Notes: generated from the sequence alone by a model not told the origin. 64,000 nucleotides of DNA from Bifidobacterium boum (GCF_000741535.1 NZ_JGYQ01000007.1:372001-436000), one strand, 5' to 3'; numbered from the stretch's first letter, positions 34,830 through 44,702 are shown. Numbers and translations: made by a program.

Positions 34830-34843
34830 GGCAAACGTTTGCC
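34830..34843. promoter_or_regulatory. Perfect LacI-type palindrome upstream of ldh
   Basis: GGCAAACGTTTGCC is a perfect 14-bp palindrome centred on CG, the form used by LacI-family sugar regulators. It lies in the ldh-hflX gap, about 150 bp before the ldh ATG. Global LacI-family control of ldh by a regulator such as AraQ has been proposed in bifidobacteria. Confidence 0.6.
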
Positions 34844-34947
34844 GCGCGGGCAAGTGCCGGAGTGTCATTGATTGCGCAGATTCCGCCGGCGGCCGATGTC
34901 CCGGCGGACGCCGGCTGCTCGCCGGTCATTCGCCGGTTACTGGGCGG

Positions 34948-36585
34948 TCACTCGTCGATGGCGGCGTCGACGATTTGCGCGGCAAGCTGGCTGTCCACCT
35001 GAGCTTCGACCATCATGCCGTCACCGCGGTAGTCAATCGAGTCCATCTGCCCGTATTCGCGGATTTTCGACACCAATGATCCCGCGGTGTACGGCAGGAG
35101 CGCGCTGACATGTACGCCGGGGACGGGCAGGAGCCCCTCGACCTGCTCACGCAACGCGTCGATGCCTTCGCCGGTGTACGCGGACACCAGATGGGCGTCT
35201 GGAGCGAGCGCGGCGAGCCGGTCGCGGGTGGTTTGGTCGACACGGTCGATTTTGTTGAACACAAGAAGCCGCGGAATGCTTTCCGTTCCGTCGATGTCGG
35301 CGAGGATCGCGTTGACCGCGTCGATCTGGGCGAACGGGTCGGGGTGGGAGGCGTCGACCACGTGGACGATGACATCGGCGTCGGCGACTTCTTCAAGCGT
35401 GGATTTGAACGCTTCGACCAGCTGCGTAGGCAGGCGGCGCACGAAGCCGACGGTGTCAACGTAGGCGTATTGGCGTCCGTCTTTCGCACTGGCCCGTCGT
35501 ACCGCGGTGTCGAGTGTGGCGAACAACGCGTTTTCAACGAGTTCCTTGGATCCGGTCAGCCGGTTGGTCAATGACGATTTGCCGGCGTTCGTGTAGCCGA
35601 CCACGGCGACCGTGGGCAGGCCGAATCGACGCCGCGACCCGCGTTTGACATCGCGGGCCGGGGCCATGTGGGTAATCTGCTTGCGGAGTTTGGCGATCCG
35701 GTTGCGGATGACGCGGCGATCCATTTCGATTTTCGTCTCACCCGGGCCTCGCGAGCCGATGCCCGCGTCCGCGCCCGCTGCACGGCCGCCCGCCTGACGG
35801 GACAGGGAGCCGCCCCAGCCGCGCAGTCGCGGCAGCATGTACTGTAATTGGGCGAGCTCGACCTGCGCCTTGCCTTCGCGGCTGGTGGCGTGTTGGGCGA
35901 AAATGTCCAGAATCACAGCGGTGCGGTCGACGACCTTGACTTTTGTCGCATCTTCCAAAGCTCGCCGCTGGCTGGGTGGCAGGTCGTCGTCGACGATGAT
36001 GGTGTCGGCTTCGTCACGCGCGACGATGCCCGCGATTTCCTTGGCCTTGCCGGAACCCACGTAGGTGGCTGAATCAGGACGCAACCGGTGCTGCAGCAAG
36101 CCGTCGCAGACCTGGGCGCCGGCGGTTTCGGCGAGCGCGGCAAGCTCACGCAACGATTCCTCGGCTTGGGCTTGGGTGGTTTTCGCGCTTGACCACACGC
36201 CGACAAGCACGACGCGTTCAAGGCGGACCTTGCGGTATTCGACTTCGGTGACGTCTTCGAGTTCGCCGAGGCCGGCGACACGTTTGAGCTGGTTGCGCGC
36301 CTCACGTTCCGCCCAGGCTTCGTCCTCATGGGCGTAGGGGTGGGCGGCGGTGTCGTCGAGCAGTACTTCGGAATGTTCAGCCAGAACGCTTTCATGTTGC
36401 GCTGCGGCGGGTTTGGCGGACGGGTCTGTCGTGCCGCCCTCAGCCGGTAGAGCGGATTGCGCGGCATCGCGGTGCGACGTCTGCTCTGTTGTCGCGCTTG
36501 TCACGCTCCCGCTGTCCGGGGTGTCTTCATCGTCGTCCGTACGTGCGAAAGCTGTCGTGGTGATGGCTGTTCCTTCTTCTCGCAT
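34948..36585 (-). CDS. hflX: Ribosome-associated GTPase HflX
   Basis: Splits stalled 70S ribosomes under stress. The 545-residue product has the HflX N-terminal domain (TAGAQVCDGLLQHRLRPDSA; YVGSGKAKEI) near residues 150-180, the conserved GIGSRGPGETKIEMDRR, and the G domain with GYTNAGKSSLTNRL near 330-343, DTVGFVRRLPTQLVEAFKST and NKID. All GTP motifs are intact. The first ~95 residues form an acidic low-complexity extension. The start at 36585 has no clear Shine-Dalgarno, so the extension could be partly misassigned. ldh follows on the same strand after 269 bp. Confidence 0.94.
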   Translation of the reverse strand: MREEGTAITTTAFARTDDDEDTPDSGSVTSATTEQTSHRDAAQSALPAEGGTTDPSAKPAAAQHESVLAEHSEVLLDDTAAHPYAHEDEAWAEREARNQLKRVAGLGELEDVTEVEYRKVRLERVVLVGVWSSAKTTQAQAEESLRELAALAETAGAQVCDGLLQHRLRPDSATYVGSGKAKEIAGIVARDEADTIIVDDDLPPSQRRALEDATKVKVVDRTAVILDIFAQHATSREGKAQVELAQLQYMLPRLRGWGGSLSRQAGGRAAGADAGIGSRGPGETKIEMDRRVIRNRIAKLRKQITHMAPARDVKRGSRRRFGLPTVAVVGYTNAGKSSLTNRLTGSKELVENALFATLDTAVRRASAKDGRQYAYVDTVGFVRRLPTQLVEAFKSTLEEVADADVIVHVVDASHPDPFAQIDAVNAILADIDGTESIPRLLVFNKIDRVDQTTRDRLAALAPDAHLVSAYTGEGIDALREQVEGLLPVPGVHVSALLPYTAGSLVSKIREYGQMDSIDYRGDGMMVEAQVDSQLAAQIVDAAIDE

Positions 36586-36742
36586 CGCCGAATCGGCGGC
36601 ACGATCGGCGGTATCTTCCTAGTATCAACTATTGTCTTTATTATCATCGTGTTGGACGACAACACCAAGCGGTTCCGCCGTCAGCGACAGGCGGGCGGGA
36701 CGGCACGACCAACAGACGTTTGCAGGAAAGAACGACAGGGAT

Positions 36743-37453
36743 ATGGCAGCATCGAAAGCACATCACGGCGTCAAAGCGCACGACGACAAGCAGGAGAACA
36801 GCACGAGCCGTTCGGATAAGAGCGACATGGGGAAGAGCAACACGGGCGGTGAACAGTATTTCGCTTCGACCCCGCAGTCGGCGGACATCCGGCGCGAACG
36901 CAAGGTGACGTTACGCGGGTATGAGGCGACAGTCCAGACCTCGAACGGCGTGTTTTCAGGCAACCGGGTCGATTTGGGCACGTCCGTGCTGCTGCGTCAC
37001 GCACCCATGCCGCCGCAGCGTGGCACCGGGCTTGATCTGGGATGCGGCTGGGGGCCGATTGCGCTCGCGCTCGGCTTCGAATCACCGGAACTTGACGTGT
37101 GGGCGGTGGATATCAACGAGCGTGCGGCGGAACTGACCGGCGAGAACGCAAAAGCCAACGGGCTGAATCATGTGCATGCCGTCAGCCCGGACGCCGTACC
37201 CGCCGACCTCACCTTTGACGTGATCTGGTCCAACCCCCCGATCCGCATCGGCAAGGAGGCGCTGCACAACCTGCTCATGGCTTGGCTTCCACGGCTGGAC
37301 AACGATGGCGCCGCGTATCTAGTGGTGCAGAAGAACCTCGGGTCCGACTCGCTGATCCCATGGCTTGCCCAAGCGCTCGGCGACGGGTATACGGTGAGCA
37401 AATACGCGAGTTCCAAAGGGTATCGTGTCATCGAGGTGCTGCGCCAGGCATGA
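36743..37453 (+). CDS. RsmC-like class I SAM-dependent methyltransferase
   Basis: A 236-residue methyltransferase with the small-domain MTS fold: GTGLDLGCGWGPIALALGFE (SAM loop) near residues 94-113, acidic DINER after strand two, and the catalytic-type NPPIR in WSNPPIRIGKEAL near 157-169. NPP[FYW] motifs mark N-methylation of bases in RNA or protein; rRNA guanine-N2 methylation as in RsmC is plausible. Residues 1-50 are a polar basic extension. I chose ATG 36743 (MAASKAHHG); the frame is open upstream but lacks similarity. The stop overlaps the hrpA start as ATGA, so the pair are coupled. Confidence 0.82.
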   Translation: MAASKAHHGVKAHDDKQENSTSRSDKSDMGKSNTGGEQYFASTPQSADIRRERKVTLRGYEATVQTSNGVFSGNRVDLGTSVLLRHAPMPPQRGTGLDLGCGWGPIALALGFESPELDVWAVDINERAAELTGENAKANGLNHVHAVSPDAVPADLTFDVIWSNPPIRIGKEALHNLLMAWLPRLDNDGAAYLVVQKNLGSDSLIPWLAQALGDGYTVSKYASSKGYRVIEVLRQA

Positions 37454-40400
37454 GATTCACGTATCCCCAAGAACTGCCGATTTCCGCCGCTCACGACCAG
37501 ATCATCGAAGCGGTGAAACGCTCACAGGTTGTTATCGTTTCCGGACAGACCGGTTCAGGCAAAACCACGCAGATACCGAAAATGCTGCTGGAAATGGGTC
37601 GCGGCACGCACGGCCACCAGATCGTACACACGCAGCCGCGCCGGCTTGCCGCCCGAACGGTCGCCGAACGCATCGCTTTGGAAATGGGCGTCAAACTCGG
37701 CGATGAAATCGGCTACCAAGTACGGTTCACCGACGAAAGCTCCCCCAATACCAGGCTGCGCGTCGTCACCGACGGTATCCTGCTCGCACAGATTCAGCGC
37801 GACCCCCAGTTAAGCCGCTACGACACCATCGTGATCGACGAGGCGCACGAACGCAGCCTCAACATCGATTTCCTGCTCGGCTACCTGACCGCACTGCTGC
37901 CCAAACGCCGTGACCTGAAGCTCATCATCACCTCGGCGACCATCGATTCGGAGAAATTCCGCGACCATTTCGAACACGCCCTGCGCACCACCGTGCCGGT
38001 CATCGAAGTGTCCGGACGCACCTACCCGGTCCAAATCGTGTACGAACCCTTGGGATCGTTGCCCGCGCTCATGAACCATGTGCCCGGCTTCCCCAACCCG
38101 CGCAACCCGGCGCTCGGCGGCGAAGACGGCGGACGCGGCGGCAACAGCGGTGGCAGTGACGACGACCAGGCCGACATGCCGACCGCGGTCGCCCGCGCCT
38201 GCGCCGAACTGGTCATCCGCTCAAGCCATGAGCACGGGCCGCGGGACATCTTGGTTTTCGCGTCCGGTGAGCGCGACATCCACGATTTCGAAAACGCGCT
38301 GCACCATCATTTCGGACCGCGCACCGCGGATATGCGCCGACCTGACGCCATCGAAATCATGCCGCTGTTCGCGAGGCTGTCTGCCAAGGAACAGCACAAA
38401 GTATTCGAACCGCACACGCATCAGCGGATCGTCATCGCGACGAATGTGGCCGAAACGTCACTGACCGTGCCGGGAATTCGCTATGTCGTCGACCCGGGCA
38501 CCGCACGCATATCACGGTATTCAAAAACCGCGAAAGTGCAACGCCTGCCGATCGAGCCGATCTCACAGGCGAGCGCCGACCAGCGTTCCGGACGATGCGG
38601 GCGCGTGGCCGACGGCATCGCGATCCGCCTGTATTCGAACGAAGATTACCAGACGCGTCCACGCTTCACCGAACCTGAAATCCTGCGCACATCGCTGGGC
38701 GCGGTGGTTCTGCACATGCTGTCGGTCGGCGTGGCGCACACGGTCGACGACATCACGCATTTCGGGTTCATCGACCCGCCGGACGTGCGTTCCGTGTCCG
38801 ACGGCTTCAACGAGCTGACCGAACTCAAAGCGCTCATCCACAAGCATGGCGAAGTCAGACTGACCCGGATCGGCCGGCAACTCTCCCGCATCCCGATTGA
38901 TATCCGACTCGGGCGCATGGTCATCGAAGCGGCCACCCACACCACGCCGAACACGCTCGCCGCCGTGCTGGTCGTCGTCGCGTTCCTCAGCTTGCAAGAC
39001 CCGCGGGAGCGCCCCGAAGACAAACGCGAGGAAGCTGACCGGATCCACAACCGGTATGCCGACCCGACTAGTGATTTCCTCACCGCGCTCAATATCTGGG
39101 ACCGCGTGTTCCAAGTGGACGGCGAGCCGGGCAACAACGCGTTGCGCCGCATCTGCAAAGCCGAGTATTTCAGCTTCCTGCGCATGCGGCAGTGGAAAGA
39201 CCTCGTCGCCCAGCTGTCGCAGATGTGCCGCGAACTGAAATTCCGCGTGGGCGAACCGCAGCCGATCTCCCGGCCCGGGCTTGACATCCGCAATCTGCCG
39301 ATGAACCAGCAGGCCGCACACGCCATGTGCTGCACGTGGGATACGCAAGGCATCCACCAGTCCATGCTCGCCGGACTGCTGTCCATGCTGGGCATGCAGG
39401 TGGTTCGCGAGCCGAAAGCCTCGGATTTCGCCGGACTCAAGGGGGCGGCCAAAGCACGCGCCATGAAACGTGCGCAGAAAACCGCGAAAAACGACTATCG
39501 GGGCGCTCGTGGTACACGCTTCGCACTGTTCCCCGCGTCGGCGGTCGCCAAAACCACCCCGCCATGGGTGATGAGCACGGAACTCGTGGAAACCTCACGC
39601 CTGTGGGCGCGCTATTCCGCCGCGATTGACCCGGCATGGGCGGAACCGCTGGCCGGCTCGCTCACCCGTGTCACGTACGCCGAGCCGCACTGGTCCGGTT
39701 CGCGCGGCTCGGCTGTTGCACAATCGAAAGTCCTGCTGTACGGGCTGCCGATCGTGCAGGACCGTCCGGTGCAGTGGGGGCGCATCAACCCGCTTGAAGC
39801 GCGTGATTTCCTGCTGCGGCAAGGCCTCGTCGAAGGCGATATCCAGCAGCGGTTCCCGTTCGACGAGTTCATCGAACATAATCGGGAAATCCTCGAAGAA
39901 GCCGCACATGATGCGGACCGTACCCGGCAGGTCGCCGACACGGTCAGCGAAGAAGACCTCTTCGACTTCTACAACACCGTGATACCGACGGATATCACCA
40001 GTGTCGCCGATTTGGCGAAATGGTGGAAAACCGAGCATGACAAGCAGCCGCACCTGCTGGACTTCGATCCGGACAACGTTGAGCGTTTGCAACACTCCGA
40101 CAGCGTCAGCATGGACGACTACCCCGAATACTGGCATACGCTCGGCACCGACGGCACGCCGATCGACCTTCGGCTGAGCTACAAGTACGAGCCGGGTACG
40201 CCGGACGACGGCGTGACCGTGCACATCCCCATCAAGGAACTGTCACGGTTGACACCCGAACAGTTCACATGGAACGTGCCCGGACTGCTTGACGAACTGC
40301 TCCTGGGCATGATCAAATCCTTGCCCAAAGCGTTGCGCGTCCAGTTCGTGCCCGCCCCCGACACGGCTCGGGCGATCCGCGAAGCCATCAACGAACGCTA

Positions 40401-41583
40401 CCCCGATCTGCCCGGATCCGGAGATATGAAGCATCCCAACCTGCCAGCACCAGAGCAAGAGGGGACGTCGAACGGGTCGGGAACCGCGGCCGGCGCTTGG
40501 CCGGACATCATCCACGCGTTCACCGCGGCGGCGATTGCAACCGTGGGAGCGCAAATCCATCCGGAAGTGTACACGGACGAGCAAATCGCCAAACTCGCCC
40601 CCTACCTGCGCATGACCTTCAGCATCGAAGAGCCGCTGCCCCCGGTCAAATCCCAGCATCGGCACGGCAACGGGCGCGGGCACGGCAGCCGGCAGCATGT
40701 CAAAGTACTCGGAACCGGCAAATCCTTGGTCGCGTTGCAACGACAGTTCGCACAGCTCGCCGCCGCATCGGCACGCAAAGTCGTGCAACGACAGGCGAAA
40801 GCCGCCGAGGCGCAAGGCAAAATCGTCCAACAGGCGAATCTGCTACACAAAGCGGGGGCAACCACCAAACCGCGCGCCGACATTCTGTGGGCCGGCGCAC
40901 TGGAATCCCTGCGTCTGCCTTCGGAACGTATTTCCTCAAGATGGCTCGGCGCTGAAGCGCTCATGCTGGCGAGCGCGCCATACCGTTCCACCGCCGATCT
41001 GGTCGAAGATCTGCAGCTCGCCGCCGTCAAGCGCCTGCTGCCGCGTGTGGACAAGCTGCCGGATGATGAGGCGCTCGCCCAAGCGGTCAGCGGGGTGTCG
41101 GAAGTGTTCGAGGATACCGTGTACGCGGTCGCGCATGATGTGATTGCGATTCTCAAGCGGTACGCCGAAGTCGACAAGGCGGTGTCCGGCAAAGCCGATC
41201 TGCCGATGCTGTCGGTGCTGCAATCGGTGCGGGAGCATATCGCGACGCTCGTGTTCCCCGGGTTCATCGGGGCTGCTCCCCCGGATGCGCTGCCAAATAT
41301 CGAACGATACCTGCATGCCGATCTGATGCGACTCGCCAAAGCGAAAACCGACAAGAACCGGGACGTACGCTGGGCGTGGCAGGCCGATGAAGCGCGTGGG
41401 CTCGTGGACAAGGCGATGGAACAGGCCAAAGCGGAGCCCGCCGGACCACGGCATGAACTGCTGCTCGGCAAAGCGACACAAGCCAGGTGGATGCTTGAGG
41501 AGTTCTACGTGTCCCTCTGGGCGCAGGAGCTGGGCACGGCGAAAACGGTGAGTATCCAGCGCATCCGCAAAGCGCTCGCGTAG
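37450..41583 (+). CDS. hrpA: ATP-dependent RNA helicase HrpA (DEAH box)
   Basis: A 1377-residue DEAH-box helicase, typical of HrpA, which removes stalled ribosomes or remodels RNA. Motif I SGQTGSGKTTQIPK near residues 26-39, motif II IDEAHERS near 130, SATID (III), ATNVAETSLTVPG (V) and QRSGRCGRVADG (VI) are all intact. They are followed by the winged-helix, ratchet-like and OB-type regions and a long C-terminal domain of unknown function. ATG 37450 overlaps the methyltransferase stop. An acidic/glycine loop (GGEDGGRGGNSGGSDDDQ near residue 223) is an insertion. A palindrome array follows the stop. Confidence 0.93.
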   Translation: MRFTYPQELPISAAHDQIIEAVKRSQVVIVSGQTGSGKTTQIPKMLLEMGRGTHGHQIVHTQPRRLAARTVAERIALEMGVKLGDEIGYQVRFTDESSPNTRLRVVTDGILLAQIQRDPQLSRYDTIVIDEAHERSLNIDFLLGYLTALLPKRRDLKLIITSATIDSEKFRDHFEHALRTTVPVIEVSGRTYPVQIVYEPLGSLPALMNHVPGFPNPRNPALGGEDGGRGGNSGGSDDDQADMPTAVARACAELVIRSSHEHGPRDILVFASGERDIHDFENALHHHFGPRTADMRRPDAIEIMPLFARLSAKEQHKVFEPHTHQRIVIATNVAETSLTVPGIRYVVDPGTARISRYSKTAKVQRLPIEPISQASADQRSGRCGRVADGIAIRLYSNEDYQTRPRFTEPEILRTSLGAVVLHMLSVGVAHTVDDITHFGFIDPPDVRSVSDGFNELTELKALIHKHGEVRLTRIGRQLSRIPIDIRLGRMVIEAATHTTPNTLAAVLVVVAFLSLQDPRERPEDKREEADRIHNRYADPTSDFLTALNIWDRVFQVDGEPGNNALRRICKAEYFSFLRMRQWKDLVAQLSQMCRELKFRVGEPQPISRPGLDIRNLPMNQQAAHAMCCTWDTQGIHQSMLAGLLSMLGMQVVREPKASDFAGLKGAAKARAMKRAQKTAKNDYRGARGTRFALFPASAVAKTTPPWVMSTELVETSRLWARYSAAIDPAWAEPLAGSLTRVTYAEPHWSGSRGSAVAQSKVLLYGLPIVQDRPVQWGRINPLEARDFLLRQGLVEGDIQQRFPFDEFIEHNREILEEAAHDADRTRQVADTVSEEDLFDFYNTVIPTDITSVADLAKWWKTEHDKQPHLLDFDPDNVERLQHSDSVSMDDYPEYWHTLGTDGTPIDLRLSYKYEPGTPDDGVTVHIPIKELSRLTPEQFTWNVPGLLDELLLGMIKSLPKALRVQFVPAPDTARAIREAINERYPDLPGSGDMKHPNLPAPEQEGTSNGSGTAAGAWPDIIHAFTAAAIATVGAQIHPEVYTDEQIAKLAPYLRMTFSIEEPLPPVKSQHRHGNGRGHGSRQHVKVLGTGKSLVALQRQFAQLAAASARKVVQRQAKAAEAQGKIVQQANLLHKAGATTKPRADILWAGALESLRLPSERISSRWLGAEALMLASAPYRSTADLVEDLQLAAVKRLLPRVDKLPDDEALAQAVSGVSEVFEDTVYAVAHDVIAILKRYAEVDKAVSGKADLPMLSVLQSVREHIATLVFPGFIGAAPPDALPNIERYLHADLMRLAKAKTDKNRDVRWAWQADEARGLVDKAMEQAKAEPAGPRHELLLGKATQARWMLEEFYVSLWAQELGTAKTVSIQRIRKALA

Positions 41584-41689
41584 CGGGGTGCGGCGGGTTC
41601 TTGACTCGTCTGCATCGGAAATCGGCAGCAGACGGGTTCCCGCAACAGCCATCAGGCAAGTCGGATACCCACCTGTGCACGGCAATCGC

Positions 41690-41797
41690 GACCGTCACTG
41701 TGTGAGCCAATCCTCACAAAGTGACGGTCTCAGACAGGCCGAACCGGCGCCACAGGAGCACCGCGACCGTGGTTGTGTGAACCAATTCTCACACAAC
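41690..41797. repeat. Palindrome array A3: two units 75 bp apart, also large hairpins
   Basis: GTGTGAG-CCAATC-CTCACAA (41700-41719) is extended by outer arms GACCGTCACT (41690-41699) and AGTGACGGTC (41720-41729), giving a long hairpin. The second unit GTGTGAA-CCAATT-CTCACAC (41775-41794) sits inside GTTGTGTGA/TCACACAAC. Both units are preceded by CGCGACCGT. The array lies between convergent hrpA and the surface-protein gene and could act as a bidirectional terminator. Confidence 0.75.
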
Positions 41798-41841
41798 GAG
41801 CCTCCAGAACAGCCTGCCGCCCAGCAGCGCCGCATACAGCG

Positions 41842-43161
41842 CTACGAACGTGGATTGCCGAACCAGCCGGTGTAAATGATGGAAAAGTTGCGATTGCCGT
41901 ACGCCGAGCAGGAGTCGCCCTCCCCCGCCCCTGCGGCGAGCGCCGCCGTGTTCGGCTGGTAGGGCGTGTAAATGTACAGTAGCGCAGTCGCCTTGTTTTC
42001 GATGTACACCCGGCTGCCGCCGCAGCTCGCATTCGGGTTGTACTGGATGTAGTTCATCCTTCCGGCGTGATACCCGTAGGTGTCCTCATGCTGCAGATAG
42101 TACTTGTACCGTTTCGCGGCGCCGTACACTTGCCGGAAGAATCCGGCGTACTGCGGGTCGCAGCTGTTGTCGTCGGGGCAGCTCAATCCCATGGCGGCTT
42201 TGAATTGGAAGGCGGTGGTGCTGGTTGCGGTGACCAGATGCTGTTCCTTTTGCAGTACGGTGAGCAGCACTTTGGGACTGATGCCGCAGGCTTTGGCGGA
42301 TTTGCTGATGATGGCTGCCGCGGTTTCGCCTTTCGTGCCTTGATAGGCTTCGCATTCGCTGCCGGCGGGTTCGTTTTCGCTGTCGAAGGTCATGACGCGC
42401 AGGCATTGACTCCCGGTGCAGGAGGCTCCTTGCTTGTCGAGGAACGCTTGGATTTCCGCCTGGCTCATGGCGTTGCCGTTGAAGAATTGCCCGTCGGAGA
42501 TGATGTTGCCTGGGTTGAATCCGTATCGTTGTGCGGTTTGGTTCTGCCGGTATTCGGCGACGGCGATTTCCGCCCGCCATTGGATGACGCGTACGAGTCC
42601 CATGATGAGTGCCATGGCGCAAATTATCGCCACGATGGTTTCCGCCGTGATAAGACAACGTTTGCCGAGGCTCGCATGCTTCCAGGCTGTGCGGTATTGC
42701 GATTGCCGGTTGCGGATCCACTGTTTCCATGTCGTGTTGCGCCGGGCGACTGGTTTTCGTGCCGGGGTGCGTGTTCTTGCCGATGTTGCTGATGAGCTGC
42801 CAGCGGCTTTGCGTGATGCTCCCCGGCCCACAGCATTACTATTCTTCGCAGTATTGCCCGGTTTTGCGGCGCTGCCCGATGCACTAGCATGACCGGATTT
42901 GGCCGCACCACCTGATTTGCCTGTAGTATGTCGTGCTTGGCCGGCAGGGTTGCCTGCGTTTTTCGCCGATGGCGATGGCACCGCTTCTGCCGGTTGCGAC
43001 GATGACGAAGACGCGGATGATGGTTTGTGCTTGTCCGCACCGTTTGCCGTGCTTGTCTTCTTGCTCATGGTCGGTTCTTTCGCGCCTTGATTCTGCTGTC
43101 CCAGCTGGTTGTTGTGTCCGGTACCCGTTGTGTCGTGCTCATCATCATGCTGTTGTTCCAT
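41842..43161 (-). CDS. Membrane-anchored surface protein with actinobacterial hemagglutinin-type domain
   Basis: A 439-residue protein. Residues 1-150 are a Ser/Ala/Lys-rich low-complexity cytoplasmic tail, then one membrane helix (ITAETIVAIICAMALIMGLV near 170-190), then an extracellular domain. That domain has the conserved pattern FNPGNIISDGQFFNG, Cys-rich segments (CTGSQCLRVMTF, CEAYQG), KACGISPKVLLTVLQKEQHL and CPDDNSCDPQYAGFFRQVY. This domain recurs in secreted actinobacterial proteins annotated as hemagglutinin-like and looks like a lysozyme-fold relative. I know of no proven function. Alternative start ATG 43068 (MSKKTSTAN) would remove 31 residues. No Shine-Dalgarno clearly decides. 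Confidence 0.75.
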   Translation of the reverse strand: MEQQHDDEHDTTGTGHNNQLGQQNQGAKEPTMSKKTSTANGADKHKPSSASSSSSQPAEAVPSPSAKNAGNPAGQARHTTGKSGGAAKSGHASASGSAAKPGNTAKNSNAVGRGASRKAAGSSSATSARTRTPARKPVARRNTTWKQWIRNRQSQYRTAWKHASLGKRCLITAETIVAIICAMALIMGLVRVIQWRAEIAVAEYRQNQTAQRYGFNPGNIISDGQFFNGNAMSQAEIQAFLDKQGASCTGSQCLRVMTFDSENEPAGSECEAYQGTKGETAAAIISKSAKACGISPKVLLTVLQKEQHLVTATSTTAFQFKAAMGLSCPDDNSCDPQYAGFFRQVYGAAKRYKYYLQHEDTYGYHAGRMNYIQYNPNASCGGSRVYIENKATALLYIYTPYQPNTAALAAGAGEGDSCSAYGNRNFSIIYTGWFGNPRS

Positions 43162-43197
43162 ACCACTGCCATTGTAGGGTTACCGGGCGTCCGGAAC

Positions 43198-44433
43198 TCA
43201 TTTGCCGAGTTCCGCTTCGGTTGGGTGCAGGCCGCTGACGGTCAGCGCGGCGAGCAGCGCGAACACCGCGCCGAATGGTCCCAGCCAGGTCAGTCCCAGA
43301 TGATCGTTGACGATGCCGCCGACCGCCGATCCGAGCGCGATGCCGATGTTGAAGGACATGGAGTTGAGTGATGCCGCGAGATTCATGGACCCTGGGTGCG
43401 CTTGGGCTGCGACATCCATGTACAGCACTTGGGAGGAGGAGTTTTGCAGATACATGAACAGTCCGAGCATAATCAGCAGCAGCGCTCCGGCGAACGGCAG
43501 GAGTCCGGCGAACGCGAGCAGGCACAGCAGCAGCGCGTGTATCAGGTAGATTGGGCGGATTCGTGCGAGCGGCGCCACGCCTGTTCCCCGGTTGGCGAGC
43601 CGCCCACTGTACAGGTTGCTGCACAGGCATGCTGCACCGAACATCATGAGCCCTATGCTGACGAATCGTTGCGGCACACCGATTTCATCGCGTAGAATCG
43701 GCGTAAGGTACGTGTAGAACACATAGCTTGCAGCCGCCCCGAACAGCACCGCGAACACACCCAGCCGGATGCGACGGTCGGCGAACAGGCGGAATTGCGG
43801 GAGGAACCCGATGGCCATGGGGTGGCTGTTGCGTGGCAGTACCGCAAGCATGGCGAGCATCAGTATGATGGTCAGGGCGACGATCAGGGCGAATGCGGCA
43901 CGCCATCCGAAGGTTTCCGCAATCCACGTGCCGATGGGTACGCCGACGACCGAGGCGATGGAGAATCCGGAGAATACCCACGCAATGAACCGCGTGCGGT
44001 TGGAGGCGCTGGCGACGTCCGGCGCATAGGTCATGGACACGGCGACCGTGGTGCCCGAGACCAAGGCGATCATGATGCGGGCGATCAGCAGAATCGGATA
44101 GTTCGGTGCGATCAGGCACAGGATATTGCCGGTAAGGAACACTGCGATCAGAATCATATGCGTGGCGAAACGCGGGAACCGTGCGGATAGAGCCGAGCCG
44201 ATCGGGGTGGCCGGAGCGTATGCCACAGCGAACAGTGAGACGAGATTGCCGACGGTGACTTCGCTGACATGCAAACCGTGGGCGATTCGCGGGAGAATAC
44301 CGACCATGATGAATTCGCTGATTCCCAGCATGAAACTAGTCGCGATCAGCGTGATAACCGCCGGGGTGAAGAACCTGGTTCGGGCGGGCGTGTTCTTTGG
44401 ATGCTGTTCGCGTGTATCGATATTGCCGGTCAT
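43198..44433 (-). CDS. Major facilitator superfamily exporter (AraJ/DHA1-like)
   Basis: A 411-residue, twelve-helix MFS transporter. MLGISEFIMVGILPRIAHGL in helix 1, GSALSARFPR in loop 2-3 and GVPIGTWIAETFGWRAAF in helix 5 (the antiporter motif) place it in the DHA1 group with sugar or drug efflux proteins. The start at 44433 has AAGGAG about 10 nt upstream. An inverted repeat (44513-44528) lies just upstream of the likely promoter region. Substrate unknown. Confidence 0.85.
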   Translation of the reverse strand: MTGNIDTREQHPKNTPARTRFFTPAVITLIATSFMLGISEFIMVGILPRIAHGLHVSEVTVGNLVSLFAVAYAPATPIGSALSARFPRFATHMILIAVFLTGNILCLIAPNYPILLIARIMIALVSGTTVAVSMTYAPDVASASNRTRFIAWVFSGFSIASVVGVPIGTWIAETFGWRAAFALIVALTIILMLAMLAVLPRNSHPMAIGFLPQFRLFADRRIRLGVFAVLFGAAASYVFYTYLTPILRDEIGVPQRFVSIGLMMFGAACLCSNLYSGRLANRGTGVAPLARIRPIYLIHALLLCLLAFAGLLPFAGALLLIMLGLFMYLQNSSSQVLYMDVAAQAHPGSMNLAASLNSMSFNIGIALGSAVGGIVNDHLGLTWLGPFGAVFALLAALTVSGLHPTEAELGK

Positions 44434-44512
44434 GTCCCCGGGTCTCCTTCCGTGCGGCTGTTCGCCGCCCACCCTAGTGAACCACCGGGCGTGCCTGAAT
44501 CCTTGTTCAGCG

Positions 44513-44528
44513 TGTCAATCGTTTGACA
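44513..44528. promoter_or_regulatory. Inverted repeat upstream of the MFS exporter gene
   Basis: TGTCAA-TCGT-TTGACA is a perfect 6-bp inverted repeat, about 80 bp upstream of the start and within -35-like TTGACA sequence. Operator-like, for example for a MarR/TetR/LysR regulator. No regulator gene lies next to it. Confidence 0.5.
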
Positions 44529-44665
44529 ATCCAGCTGCTTCGCTCCGTATCGGTTGTGCCCCATCCTGCCGATGTCATCGGATGACGACAACCACCGGAA
44601 CCTCCCGTAGCGTCATCGGCACGAAGCACCCCAACGGCTCCAACACCACCAAGCGCACGAAACGA

Positions 44666-44702
44666 CCGTGCCCCGCTGCGATCCAGTCGCAACGGGGCAC
44701 GG
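44666..44702 (-). terminator. Terminator of glnA
   Basis: CCGTGCCCCG(C/T)TGCGA pairs with its complement around 44666-44702 in a long GC-rich stem; on the minus strand it is followed by TCGTTTCG. It lies 23 bp past the glnA stop. Confidence 0.75.
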
